Shown one piece after another: positions 47,666 through 58,371 of a stretch of DNA of 64,000 bases. Both the position numbers and the translations under genes were made by a program. This DNA comes from Apostichopus japonicus (Eukaryota; Echinodermata; Holothuroidea; Aspidochirotida; Stichopodidae): contig NC_092579.1 of the NCBI RefSeq assembly GCF_037975245.1, positions 17,493,678 to 17,557,677 on the forward strand, written 5' to 3'. Under the pieces are notes generated by a model that was not told where the DNA came from, ran no database searches, and saw only the letters and a program-made list of their open reading frames with translations. Each line of letters starts with the position of its first letter. The stretch's first letter is position 1.

Positions 47666-50600
47666 CTAAAATTAGGACATGTCAAAACTTAATTGCTTTG
47701 AACCTGATGGGGTGTGAAATGACTAGACGGACTTGCTGCCTTGTCATGATGTACACTCTTCACCTTCACCTTCCAAATATGACACTGATATTAACAAATG
47801 GAAACAGTAACATAACCCCCAAGTATATGAGACACTGACCAGGATTGAATACATAAAATGAGCTAAGTTACGGAGCTTTTAAAAAGCCATAACAATGTCT
47901 GCACGTTCTTCACCATTTCATTGTCTTTTTATCTTGCCATATCAACATCTTTAAATATCTTGCCATGTCAACATCTCTTAAAGGTTCATATCAGGTCAAC
48001 TGAGGTGAATAACCCAGGTTCCTTATAGCTTATTGTGTGTTCAGAATCCAGATACATGTTGAAGGCAACCGATATGCACTCAGGAATGTCAAATACTCAG
48101 ACACCAATTTATCTCTGGAAGACAAAAATCATGTATTACCAATATACGCAAAATTAATATTTTTTCTACTCTCTTTTCTCTGTTTTGTATTTCAGATAAT
48201 ACTTTTCACAATTTTAAGGCTGATATTTGCTTCACTATTAATATGTAGCTTATATAGGATATATACAGTAGACTTTCTTAAATGACGTGTTAGTTTTCAT
48301 AAAATTTTTACACACAATTTAACAGTATTTTCTTATAAACCTATTCGAGAATTTTTATGTGATATTCCAGGTGACATTTTCAAAACTGATGCTTTACCTC
48401 ATAATGCTGCCTGTTAATATCATGGCTTATCATTTGATAATCAATTAGGAAAGTGTGATATTCTATAATGCTGCACAAATACACAATGTAAAAATATGAA
48501 ATAGTTCTAAACATAAACAGTCTTTCAAATCATATTTTTTATTGTAAAATTTCAGATAAATCAAAATGACAGAAATGTGCTTGATAGTCTATTATAGGTC
48601 AGTCAAGCTGCTTACAACTTAAAATTGTCTTGTAGCCACCCAGGAAATAATTAATTCTTGTAATATGAAGTGAAACAAATGATGTTTCCATTTGCTAAAA
48701 TATAAAGCCTTGCATATCCACTTTAATATTGATCTTTGAGATGTCAAGTACAAAATGATACAAAATATTTTTAATATAAAAATAAAATAAAACTGTTAGC
48801 AAAATGCTTATCCACTAGAGAGCCTGTGTAATAGAATGTGTAAAAGTAAGTTGGCCAATCTATTTCATTGTGTTCACCATGCTCATTAACCTGTCTGTAT
48901 TCTGTGTGTGTTTTTGTCCCTTCTGTTACATGTCATTTAGCCTTTGAAGAAGATCCTGCTAGGATTGAAACGTCACGCCAACTTAACTTTTACACAAAAT
49001 ATTTTTAAATGAATGTCTCACTTTAGATATTCTTCTAATATTCAGTTTTAGGAAAAGAGTCATAATTTAAAAAAAAAAAATTTGCATTTTAAAGATGTAA
49101 CTGATTCTTGCTTGGATTAATTCATACTTGATGTTAATAATTTATATATTTTTGACTAATCCATAAGAGGAGATGCCTGAAATATGAAATCTTTCTCTGT
49201 AGTTAACCTTTACTCCAAACTATACTTTCTTAGACGTTGTCATCAGTATTGCCGCCAAAGTGTGGGTCCATTATAAAGCATTACCGAAGGTTTGAAAAAG
49301 GCTTAATTTCCCGGGGGGAGGGGGGGGTGCTCTGACCTGCCAATACTATTCCTGGACATTTCAGGAGTCTTAAATTAGATGAGGAGTTGTCAAAAGATGT
49401 GTGTTGAGGTTTGAATATGGGTGACCATTATTTGACCTTTTCTAGCATATTTGTTGGCTATACTGACGACTTAAGGGTAAAGTGGGCAAGCCGTCCAGGT
49501 TTCATGCCAAAGATGAAAACTCTTGTCAAAAGAGAGACACCTTCTCATATCTCTTATGTGTGTGTTACAATAGACTAAGCATGACTACCTTTTACCCTGG
49601 CATATATTAAAACCAATGGTGATATGTTTGAACAGCTATCTATCTCGTACCCCTTCATGTTGATTTGTATCTCAATTACATTTAATACGTTCTAGGTTTG
49701 TTAAAGAGTAACATGAAGAAGTACTGCAACAGAATCATGAAAACAGTTGAGTGATGCACTGCTGGAGTCTTGTTATTTGAGAAATATATTTGAAATGAGA
49801 AACCACACAAAGGGTCGTCATATTGTTGGTCGAGTTTATGATATTTCATTACATACTGACTATTTGCAGGAGACATTAGTCAGACTGAGACTAAAGTGAT
49901 ATTGATGTCTATCGTCATTTTGGCGTAGTAACTTCAAGAAATGGGGGGGGGGGGCAACCTGCTGGAACAATACATATTGTGTGCATAAAGGGTGTTTGCA
50001 TTGATCCAGTAGCAATGGGGATCTGTCTTTTGCCAAACCACCACCAACCCCCCCCCTTCCCACCCCCATCATCCCTACCCTTTATTCTTCTTTCCTACAT
50101 TGAAAGGTATTTAAATGACAGAACTGCAGTGCAAAATGGAGTCATATGAGAACACAAAAACACATTCAAAAGCGTTCGTACACATGATAGTTTTTTCTGA
50201 TTCTTTGGAGTAATTTCATTTTCCATTTGACAAAGTTCAACCAATGTGGTTAAACTGAAGACAATTATCCCCCCCCCCCCCCCTTCAACTAAAATAAATA
50301 AATAAAAACCACCAGAATGAGGTAGAAAGAGTTTTAAGCAATTTATTTCAAAGACGTATTTCGTTAAAATATTCCTAGTTTGCTAGGAATGTGTTCTTGT
50401 AAAGAATACATTCATGCAGACGAAAAAGGAATATCAGCCCAATTAGGAATTAAATTTCAACATCTGAAGAAGAAGAAACACTTGTTTCTTTCAAGGAACA
50501 GTTTTTTTTTTAAATATAAAATAATAGATACCACAACTTTCTACATTTTTCTGTACCACTGAACTTGAGACATTCTTGGAAGTACAACGTTGCTTTCGTC

Positions 50601-51114
50601 ATAAAGACATAAGGTCCCAGTATATGAGAGGGCCCAAGTAAGCAAATAGGTCCCAGAAAACCAATCAATAATTTTTAAGATTTAAATTCTTTGATTTCCT
50701 AGTTGCTAAAGTAATGGTCAAGGCAACGTTTGATGAATCTGCTTAGCTCATTTCGCGGCGCGGTTGGGGTTGAAAACTATTAATATACAACAACCAGTTA
50801 AAACAACAGTACCGGGCAGTATTTTATCACCCTCCATTCCATTTTTGAAGAACAAAATTAAGATTAAAACATTGAACACTTCGCTTAGCATGCAACTTCC
50901 GAGGAACAACACAAAACCGGAAAACATTTATGAATAATAAAGGTTTGATTTGACTGCTTTGAAATCACTTATCACTGACAAGATGCGTGGAGCGCCCTCT
51001 TTTGTCGCCTTTATCGCTTCTATTTCTTAGCTTACAACTTCCGAGGAACAATAGAAGACCGAAAAACATTTCGGACGAACAAAGGTTTGTGAAACCTTTG
51101 TTCTGCCTAAAAGA
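47666..51114. other. Intergenic stretch downstream of TMEM180-B
   Basis: Presumed 3' UTR and flank; AATAAA copies lie at 48781. A 140-bp inverted-repeat unit at 48837-48995 is listed. Poly-C/G runs lie near 49315, 49944, 50052 and 50270. At 50880-51110 two related GAGGAACAA...AAACATT segments form a short direct repeat that also resembles 53280-53320. No gene is seen. Confidence 0.4.
48837..48995 (+). other. Inverted-repeat unit with hammerhead-like core
   Basis: TGTGTAAAAGTAAGTTGGC at the left and GCCAACTTAACTTTTACAC at the right are inverted repeats about 140 bp apart. Just inside the right arm is TTTGAAGA, a hairpin ATCCT-GCT-AGGAT, then TGAAACGTC. That order (CTGANGA-like, stem, GAAA, GTC) is that of the hammerhead ribozyme core found in Penelope-like elements, though the first core base is T instead of C. 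Confidence 0.4.
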
Positions 51115-52885
51115 TATACAGAAAGTTGGTTTATTGTAGATTTGTGTGCGCGGAATTAGCCTGATTGATACGGGGAAAGATGATTACTTTGCTCCTGGTG
51201 GGTTCTGGTGCGGTTATCTATAATTCTTTCGAAACTCCTTACCTAAGGCTGGGAGGAGACTAATTGGTCAATAGTTTTGAATTTTGGTGCGGTCTTTACT
51301 TAGTTTCGGTATTAAACATTTTTTGGCGGATTTCCATGGGGTTGTGAAATAACCCAGTCTAATGAGTTCGTTAAATAGTGGGGAAATATGAGAGTTAACC
51401 AAGGGCGTAGGAACCGGGGGGCTGGGGGCGCCAGCCCCCCAGTGAAAAATGTGGAGGGGCGGAAGTATCATTCCGCCCCCCCCCCCGGTTCGCCAGTCAG
51501 AAAACCCTTTTTCATTTTCAAATGAGAAAAAAAAATCTCATTTGGAGCACCAAATTGCATCTAAGGCCTGGTGAAAATACAAAATTAAGTTTACAAAATG
51601 GAGTGGGTGTTGAAGTGTGCTATATTGCACCAAATTGCATCTGAGGCCACCTGGAAATGCAAAAAAATCCAAAGGGGAGGGGGACACCCCCTCCCCTTAG
51701 ACCCCTCCCCCAGGCCGGCCATCAGTTTTCAGCCCCCCACTCAAAAGTACCTTCCTACGCCACTGGAGTTAACGAATATCGGAGGGGAGTTTTTAAGCAT
51801 TTGGTCATTTATGTTGTCAAGACCTGGGGAGGGGACATTTTATAGTGGCACCATACCAATTGTTTATATCTATTTTTATGAGTAAAGGATGTTTTCTTTG
51901 AGACATCCTAAGGGGTTGGAGTTAAAGCTGGTTCCATTACTGATACTTGTACGGTCTATTTCGTGTTGGAATCTGTTGGAATCGTATGGAGGGCCATCTA
52001 AGATAATGAATATACTTTCAAAGTACGATTCAATTAGCTTTATTTGGTCTTGAGTTTTTGTGATAAGGTTACCTACGTTATCTCTAAGGCCTTGGTCTGT
52101 TTTACCTGTGTTTGGGGTTGTAATGGGTTTAATGATTTTTTCTTTTAATTTTCCAAAAGTGTTTCGGGTTTTTATCATTAACGATTGAATTGCAGTTGTA
52201 TTGGACGCGGTTTTGTTCATCATCCGCCAATATTAATCTGTTTATTGCTATTTAAGTTGGTTAATTTGGGCTTTTTTAGTTGGATCTCGGGAGATCATAT
52301 AGGTTCTTCGTAGGCGACGTCTGAGTTTCATAAGTATAAGGATATTCTTATTTAGTTTTCGTTTTCTGTTTTGTTTTAAGGGACAGTACCTTTTGAAAGT
52401 ATTGAAGATATGATGGGAAACACTGTCACAGTAATTGTCGATGTAATTTAGCTCGTTGTTTTGGTTGTTGTATTTGGGGAGTCTGTTTTATTGTAATTAT
52501 ACGTCAATTCGTTATTTTGTATGCGGTTGAGGTTTATGTCTAGCTCAAAAACGAGTGGAAAATGGTCACTGATTTAGTCATCTTCTAGGATTTTTATCGA
52601 ATGTGTTTTAGTTGCGAGGTGATTTGAGGTTATATGGGTAGTCAAGTAGTTCTGTAATATTGTGGTTTATTTGGTTTATCCTAGTTTTGGTATTTGGTTA
52701 ATTATCGTTAAGTTGTATTTATCACATATTTCTAATAGAGATTTGCCTTTTTCAGATATTTTAGTGCTACCAAAAATAATGTGGTGGGCATTTACTATGA
52801 CTTTTGCATTTTTATTAGAACATTTTTTTATTATTATAGCGCTGGATATGGGCTCATTTGGGGGACTATAATCATACCACGAAAG
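51115..52885 (-). mobile_element. LINE fragment, copy 1 (APE end to RT start), with nested MITE
   Basis: The minus strand shows the tail of an endonuclease region (near 52880-52540), a linker peptide (TRNTFGKLKEKIIKP, QDQIKLIESYFES at 52200-52000) and the RT start (LFNELIRLGYFTTPWKSAKK at 51440-51300), broken by stops. It aligns with copy 2 at 61510-61560 and 61580-61900. The RT core is missing here. A hAT MITE has inserted at 51400. Confidence 0.75.
51400..51765. mobile_element. hAT-type MITE nested in LINE copy 1, 8-bp TSD
   Basis: The ends CAAGGGCGTAGGAACC and CTTCCTACGCCACTG are inverted repeats. Identical GAGTTAAC octamers at 51392-51399 and 51766-51773 flank it. It is the same family as 23053-23394 in the other orientation. 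A GC-rich hairpin (GGGGCTGGGGGCGCCAGCCCC) lies near the left end. Open frames within it are low complexity and not genes. Confidence 0.88.
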
Positions 52886-52937
52886 TGTCCATTAGCTATA
52901 GGTTGAATTGAGGGTGTGTTATTCTTGCGTCAAATGC

Positions 52938-53016
52938 AGTGGCGTAGGAAGGTACTTTTGAGTGAAGGGGCTGAAGACTGATGGCCGGCATGGGGGAGGG
53001 GTCTAAGGGGGGGGGG
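52938..53016. mobile_element. Truncated hAT MITE end (third copy)
   Basis: CAGTGGCGTAGGAAGGTACT and CTGAAGACTGATGGCCGGC match the end of the MITE at 23053, but the copy stops after a G run where the long-TIR element begins. Confidence 0.7.
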
Positions 53017-53452
53017 TTCGTAATCAGCGTGTCGCGAACTACCAGAAAAGATACACATTTATCGCCTTTGCGACAAAATGATTTTTCACCTAAAAAACCG
53101 TAAGGGGTACGTACCCCTTGCAGTTTTTGCCAAAACTGACCCATTTATTATTCATAAATGTCAAGATAAAACTCAAGATGATAAACAAAGGTTTGATTTT
53201 ACTGCTTTGAAATCACGTATTACTGGCAAGATGCGTCGAGGCGCCCTATTATGACACTTATTTCGCTCAGTTTGCAACTTCAGAGGAACAATAGAAAAGC
53301 GAAAAACTTTTAGGGACAACAAAAGGTTTTAAGCCTTTGTTTGTCGTAAAAGTTTTTCAATCTAACTTTTTTTTTTGAGGTGAAAAAACTTGTTGTCGCA
53401 AAAGCGATATATGTGCATCTTTTCTGGTAGTTCGCGACACGCTGATTACGAA
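53017..53452. mobile_element. 436-bp MITE with ~75-bp terminal inverted repeats
   Basis: TTCGTAATCAGCGTGTCGCG at the left pairs with CGCGACACGCTGATTACGAA at the right. The match continues inward over about 75 bases (ACTACCAGAAAAGAT, TTATCGC-TTTGCGACAA) with a few differences. No transposase is present. It abuts a broken hAT MITE end, so it may have inserted into that copy. Confidence 0.8.
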
Positions 53453-55837
53453 TCTGAAGTTTATTTTGGAATTGGGTACCAAAAAGAGGTACTTTTTAAC
53501 TTTTCAAGACAAAAAACCTATTTTTGGCGCAAGTAGAAATTGCCAAAATTGACCCCAAAATCGATTTCGCCCAAATGACGTAATTTGTATATTTATTTAA
53601 AGAAAAAGTCTACAATGAAATTGTAAATAGACTTAAAGGAAGAAAACTGTGTGGTGTCTATTCAGAAAAAAAAAATCACATTAAATTTGGTTTGCTATTT
53701 TCCAAGCTATATAAATGTTGTCTATAAGTACATATGTATATATAGTATAATTTTGTATATTCATCACTGTTTTGTACAATGACATTGTCATTAAACTGAA
53801 AGAAAATAATACTTATAATACTTATCATATCACTTAGCATATCTCTTTTCTTTCTTCAGGGAGTCTTCTACATTGTTAAGCTATTGTATGCTTTATAGAA
53901 GACTTCCTTTCCCTTTGTATATTTGCACGTGAAAAAAACAAAATAAATCAAATCAAATAAATAATAATTATTTCTAAACAGTAACAGTGGTTAGTGCTAT
54001 GTACTCAGAAAGTAAGACAAACTCTTTGTCTAGAATTCAACTCATTTGTATTGATTTGGTATTTCTTTTCCTCATTTTGCAGTTAAAATATTAGAAAAGC
54101 CTATCATTTCTCAATAAACAGTTACTGTGGCGCAGTTGTTATGTTGTATAATTTTGCATATTTGTTATTGTTTTGAACAACGAAATTGTCAATAAACTGG
54201 GGGAAAAAATGAGACAGAGGATGCATTTGATTTTCTAGTTGTTTGCCTCCTAATATGGTGAAGATTAAATATTAGAAACGAGTATTAATTCTCAACAGAG
54301 CATTTTGATTTTCTGTTCATTCCCTTCTTCTATTCTGAGTTTAAATATTAGAAACGAGTATTAATTTCCAACAGTTCTCGTGGAGCAGTTGGTAGTGCTC
54401 TGTAATTGAGAGAGACAGACAAACTCCATGTCTCCGGTTCGATCCCCAGACAGAGCATTTTGATTTTTTGCTCTTTTACTGATTCCATTCTGGACTTTAA
54501 AGTTTAAATATTAGAAACGAGCATCAATTCTCAACAATTCTAGTGGCGCAGTTGGTAGTGCTCTGGTCTGGAGAGACACAGACAAACTCAATGTCTCCGG
54601 TTCGATCCCCAGACAGAGCATTTTGATTTTTTGCTCTTTTACTGATTCCATTCTGGACTTTGAAGTTTAAATATTAGAAACGAGCATTAATTCTCAACAG
54701 CTCTAGTGGCGCAGTTGGTAGTGCTCTGTAACTGAGAGAGACAGCCAAACTCCATGTCTCAGGTTCGATTCCCAGACAGAGCATTTTGATTTTCTGTTCT
54801 TTTACTGATTCCATTCTGGACTTTGAAGTTTAAATATTAGAAACGAGCATTAATTCTCAACAGTTCTAGTGGCATAGTTGGCAGTGCTCTGGACTGGAGA
54901 GACACAGACAAACTCGATGTCTCAGGTTCGATCCCAGACAGAGCATCTTGATTTTTTGCTCTTTTACTGATTCCATTCTGAACTTTGAAGTTTAAATATT
55001 AGAAACGAGTATTAATTTTCAACAGTTCTAGTGGCGCAGTTGGTAGTGCTCTGGACTGGAGAGACACAGACAAACTCAATGTCTCCGGTTCGATCCCCAG
55101 ACAGAGCATTTTGATTTTTTGCTCTTTTACTGATTCCATTCTGGACTTGAAGTTTAAATATTAGAAACGAGCATTAATTCTCAACAGTTCTAGTGGCGCA
55201 GTTGGTAGTGCTCTGGACTGGAGAGAGACAGACAAACTCCATGTCTCCGGTTCGATTCCCAGACAGAGCATTTTGATTTTCTTTTCTTTTCCTTCTTCCA
55301 TTCTGGACTTTGAAGTTTAAATATTAGAAACGAGCATTAATTCTCAACAGTTCTAGTGGCGCAGTTGGTAGTGCTCTGGACTGGAGAGACACAGACAAAC
55401 GCCATGTCTCCGGTTCAATCCCCAGACAGAGCATTTTGATTTTCTTCTCTTTTCCTTCTTCCATTCTGGACTTTGAAGTTTAAATATTAGAAACGAGCAT
55501 TAATTCTCAACAGTTCTAGTGGCGCAGTTGGTAGTGCTCTGGACTGGAGAGACACAGACAAACGCCATGTCTCCGGTTCAATCCCCAGACAGAGCATTTT
55601 GATTTTCTTCTCTTTTCCTTCTTCCATTCTGGACTTTGAAGTTTAAATATTAGAAACGAGCATTAATTCTCAACAGTTCTAGTGGCGCAGTTGGTAGTGC
55701 TCTGGACTGGAGAGACACAGACAAACTCCATGTCTCCGGTTCGATCCCCAGACAGAGCATTTTGATTTTCTTCTCTTTTCCTTCTTACATTCTGGACTTT
55801 GAAGTTTAAATATTAGAAACGAGCATTAATTCTCAAC

Positions 55838-55923
55838 AGTTCTAGTGGCGCAGTTGGTAGTGCTCTGGACTGGAGAGACACAGACAAACTCCATGTCTCC
55901 GGTTCGATCCCCAGACAGAGCAT
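55838..55923 (+). ncRNA. Representative tRNA-like unit (last well-preserved copy)
   Basis: The unit contains A box at 55846, B box at 55911-55922 and closing CAGAGCA. It has the internal promoter parts for Pol III, but in this last copy the T-run terminator is lost because the unit runs into CATCATGTCTGCGG. Whether any copy is transcribed cannot be read from sequence. Confidence 0.4.
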
Positions 55924-56025
55924 CATGTCTGCGGTTAATGTCCAGACAGAGCCTTTTACTTTTCTGTTCTTTGGAGGGAGTGGAAGTATAAATATAAGAA
56001 ACGAAGTTTTTCCAGAGGGAACCGA

Positions 56026-56100
56026 AATGGTGTAATTGGTTATTCCATCGTTCAGAAAGCGATTGGTTTGGATTGCATCGGTTCAAGTCCCAGGTGAGTA
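56026..56100 (+). mobile_element. Degenerate tRNA-like sequence at array edge
   Basis: AAATGGTGTAATTGGTTATTCC (A-box-like) and ATCGGTTCAAGTCCCAGG (B box) show a tRNA-type head diverged from the array units. A G/C-rich simple region with GACAAGGTGAG repeats follows at 56100-56370. Confidence 0.4.
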
Positions 56101-56119
56101 TTTGCAAAAGGAGTTCTGA

Positions 56120-56370
56120 CAAGTGGATAAGGTGAATCCCGAAGGCGGGCGGTCCCCCTCCTCCTGGCAGGTGGACAAGGTGAGTACCGAAGGTGAGAGG
56201 GGGCAGAGGTGAGAGGGGGTGAGGGTGCGGACAAGGTGAGGTCGCTGCCCCCCTCCCCCTGACAAGGTAAAGGCGCGGACAAGTGGAGTTCGCCGCCACC
56301 CCCCCCCTGACAAGGTTCAACGCGGACAAGGTGAGTCCGCCGCCACTCCCCCCCCCTGACTAGCTAATCG
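56120..56370. repeat. GC-rich degenerate repeat with GACAAGGTGAG motif
   Basis: GACAAGGTGA or GACAAGTGGA recurs at least seven times between C- and G-runs. The open frames here in three frames are all Pro/Ser/Leu-rich readings of the same repeat and are not genes. Confidence 0.7.
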
Positions 56371-56465
56371 GGGGTGAGGGAGCAGTGGAGAAAATGTTTT
56401 ACAAAAAAGACTAAGTCCAAACAGCAGGATCTTTAAATATTTGTAAAGCTTTTGCAACCAGAGGC

Positions 56466-56540
56466 CTACCTAATGGTCTAGTGGTTAAGACTTTTGCTTT
56501 TGCATCTCAAGGTCCCTGGCTCAAACTCAACCTCTGCTTT
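56466..56540 (+). mobile_element. tRNA-like sequence (SINE head)
   Basis: CTAATGGTCTAGTGGTTAAG is a strong A box (Glu/Asp-like), and GGTCCCTGGCTCAAACTC a degraded B box at the right distance. It matches the minus-strand element at 45521. Confidence 0.5.
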
Positions 56541-57808
56541 TCCTTTTACAATACTCAAGTAAAAGGAAGAAAGAAAAAAAAAGAGTGATACAGTGTGATA
56601 CTTGGAAATAACTTCTTTTTTTCAATGACAAATCAGTTCATGGACAGGATATACCTTCATCCCTTCCACCAATGTTAATACCCTTCAACTACCTGTCCAG
56701 AAACAGGTTATCCCTTATCAAATTATTATGCAAATACTAATCAAAACATGCAATACATCTTTCATAAATATTCTTAGTGATACCTGCATCTACTATTGAG
56801 AAGGTTGGGTGACAACAGACAGTTAGTTTCTATAATGTTTCTATTATTTATAATATCAGCCTGGAGGGCAGTTATTTAATGATGCTAAGCAGTCACATAT
56901 ACATATGGGTAAGCCCTATGGCCTTTTTACTTCACACCAGGTGGCTATCCAATTCACACCAGTACATTCTTTTTGGACATTTTTTTTTTAAACATTTGGA
57001 AGACCATTTTCACATGAGGGAAAAAAAGAATGGATTTCTCCTAGATAAAAATAAAAACCCCATCTTACTTTAGCCACACAGTGCTTGGATCCATAGGTTT
57101 GCTTGACAACAAGTTCCCAATAAAAAGGAGGTGGCCTTCCATGGCTGCTTGAGTTTACAATACCGTGGCACCTCTGATACCAACAAAATCATTTTCTTTA
57201 ACTTTCATTTATTAACTAAACCACTAAACCTGATTTGAAATTAGTTTTAGATAACTCTTAATTTTTACATTTTTGCCCTCCAGTTTGAAAAACGAAACGA
57301 TACTACCACAGCACAAACATCATAAATGTGGAAAAGTTGCTCCCTTTCATTGCAAACTCAATCCCCCCCTCCGACTACAACACCCCCAATAGTGCATTAT
57401 TGGCACTTTCTTTAAATAAAACCTTACCAGTAAACCTGTGCTACTGCAAACTGAAATTCAATTAAAAGATTCTCCCTCTTCACTTTCAACACTTTCATTT
57501 CTCCTTCTTGATCCTTCGCCTCACAACCCCCCCCCCCCCCACCCAACACTGGACCTTCCAACTACCATCCACAACTCCTGCCAATATTAAATTCAGTCAC
57601 CTTAACATCCCCATAAAGTGTCAGTCGGTCGAGCACCACAATGTTTGTAGACCAAGAAATCAGCAACCGAAACCCATTTTTAAAACTTTAAAGCCCCATA
57701 AAATAAAGATGCTGTTTTTTCTTCTTTTCCTTTAAACGAGATAAACACACAAACACCAAATCCAAAATATATAAAATTCCAATTCCCATTTTGAATAATC
57801 TTCAATTT
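56541..57808. other. Intergenic stretch upstream of SRP68 3' end
   Basis: AT-rich, with poly-C at 57529 and short AT repeats. No protein-like frame or RNA gene is seen. Confidence 0.4.
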
Positions 57809-57814
57809 TTTATT
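57809..57814 (-). promoter_or_regulatory. Possible polyadenylation signal of SRP68
   Basis: AATAAA on the minus strand about 560 bases after the SRP68 stop codon. The 3' UTR would then span 57.8-58.37 kb. Confidence 0.4.
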
Positions 57815-58371
57815 GCCAAGCCACGTTAAAAAAGTGAGTGTTATTCTTTTTGGCCTTCCCCCATCTTTGTGTTTAAAAAAACAAATAAAATCAAATAAAA
57901 CTTAAATAAAGATGATGACAGCACATGCAGGAGAAGAGTGAGAGCCCTCCCAAATACTACCGGCTTATGTATACAAAAGACCTCACGGACGCAGATGAAG
58001 GGTGAAGGAGTTTCACCTTTTTTCAAGTTCCAAATATCCTGGACTAGCCCATTTGATCTGATGTGTGTCATTCCTGTGGTCTTATGATGGATGTTTACGA
58101 AATGTGATATATCAATCTGTGGGAGCTTCACCTGAATGCACCCTGAACCACGACATGCAAAACATGCAGATATAATCATGTAAATGTATAATGCCAACAC
58201 ATACATACTGTAACAACAAAGACCAAAGAAGAGAGAAAAAAAAGAAAAATAACATGGTTGGTAAAGGATATCACTCCTATTCACCTGCTGACATTCCCAC
58301 TGGGGATCGCATTTGATCCTGGAGAGACGTTATCTTCCGATACTTTTTCCGACATCGTGGCAAATCGAGAG

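Larger units (their letters stand above)
53980..56100 (+). repeat. 163-bp tandem array of tRNA-like units (ten clear copies)
   Basis: The A-box start TGGCGCAGTTGGTAGTGC lies at 54381, 54544, 54707, 54870, 55032, 55194, 55357, 55520, 55683 and 55846, a spacing of 162-163 bp. Each copy also has a B box (GGTTCGATCCCCAG) about 65 bp later, a 7-bp pairing TGCTCTG/CAGAGCA, an inner GGAGA/TCTCC pairing, and T runs (TTTTGATTTTTTG) right after CAGAGCA, as in Pol III terminators. The upstream linker AAATATTAGAAACGAGCATTAA is conserved. Degenerate units flank the array at about 53985, 54128 and 56026. The units do not fold as standard tRNAs. Confidence 0.9.

Noticed and set aside
54371-55923. A cluster of functional tRNA genes
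   Set aside because: A and B boxes are present, but the acceptor stem and T stem do not pair as in real tRNAs and no anticodon arm of proper size is found.
55826-56329. Long minus-strand frames of 167 and 76 codons
   Set aside because: They read the tRNA-like array and a C/G-rich GACAAGGTGAG repeat in all frames; composition is Pro/Leu/Ser low complexity.
57841-58284. 147-codon minus-strand frame
   Set aside because: It lies directly downstream of the SRP68 stop codon on the same strand and is best explained as 3' UTR; the end is hydrophobic AT-rich translation.
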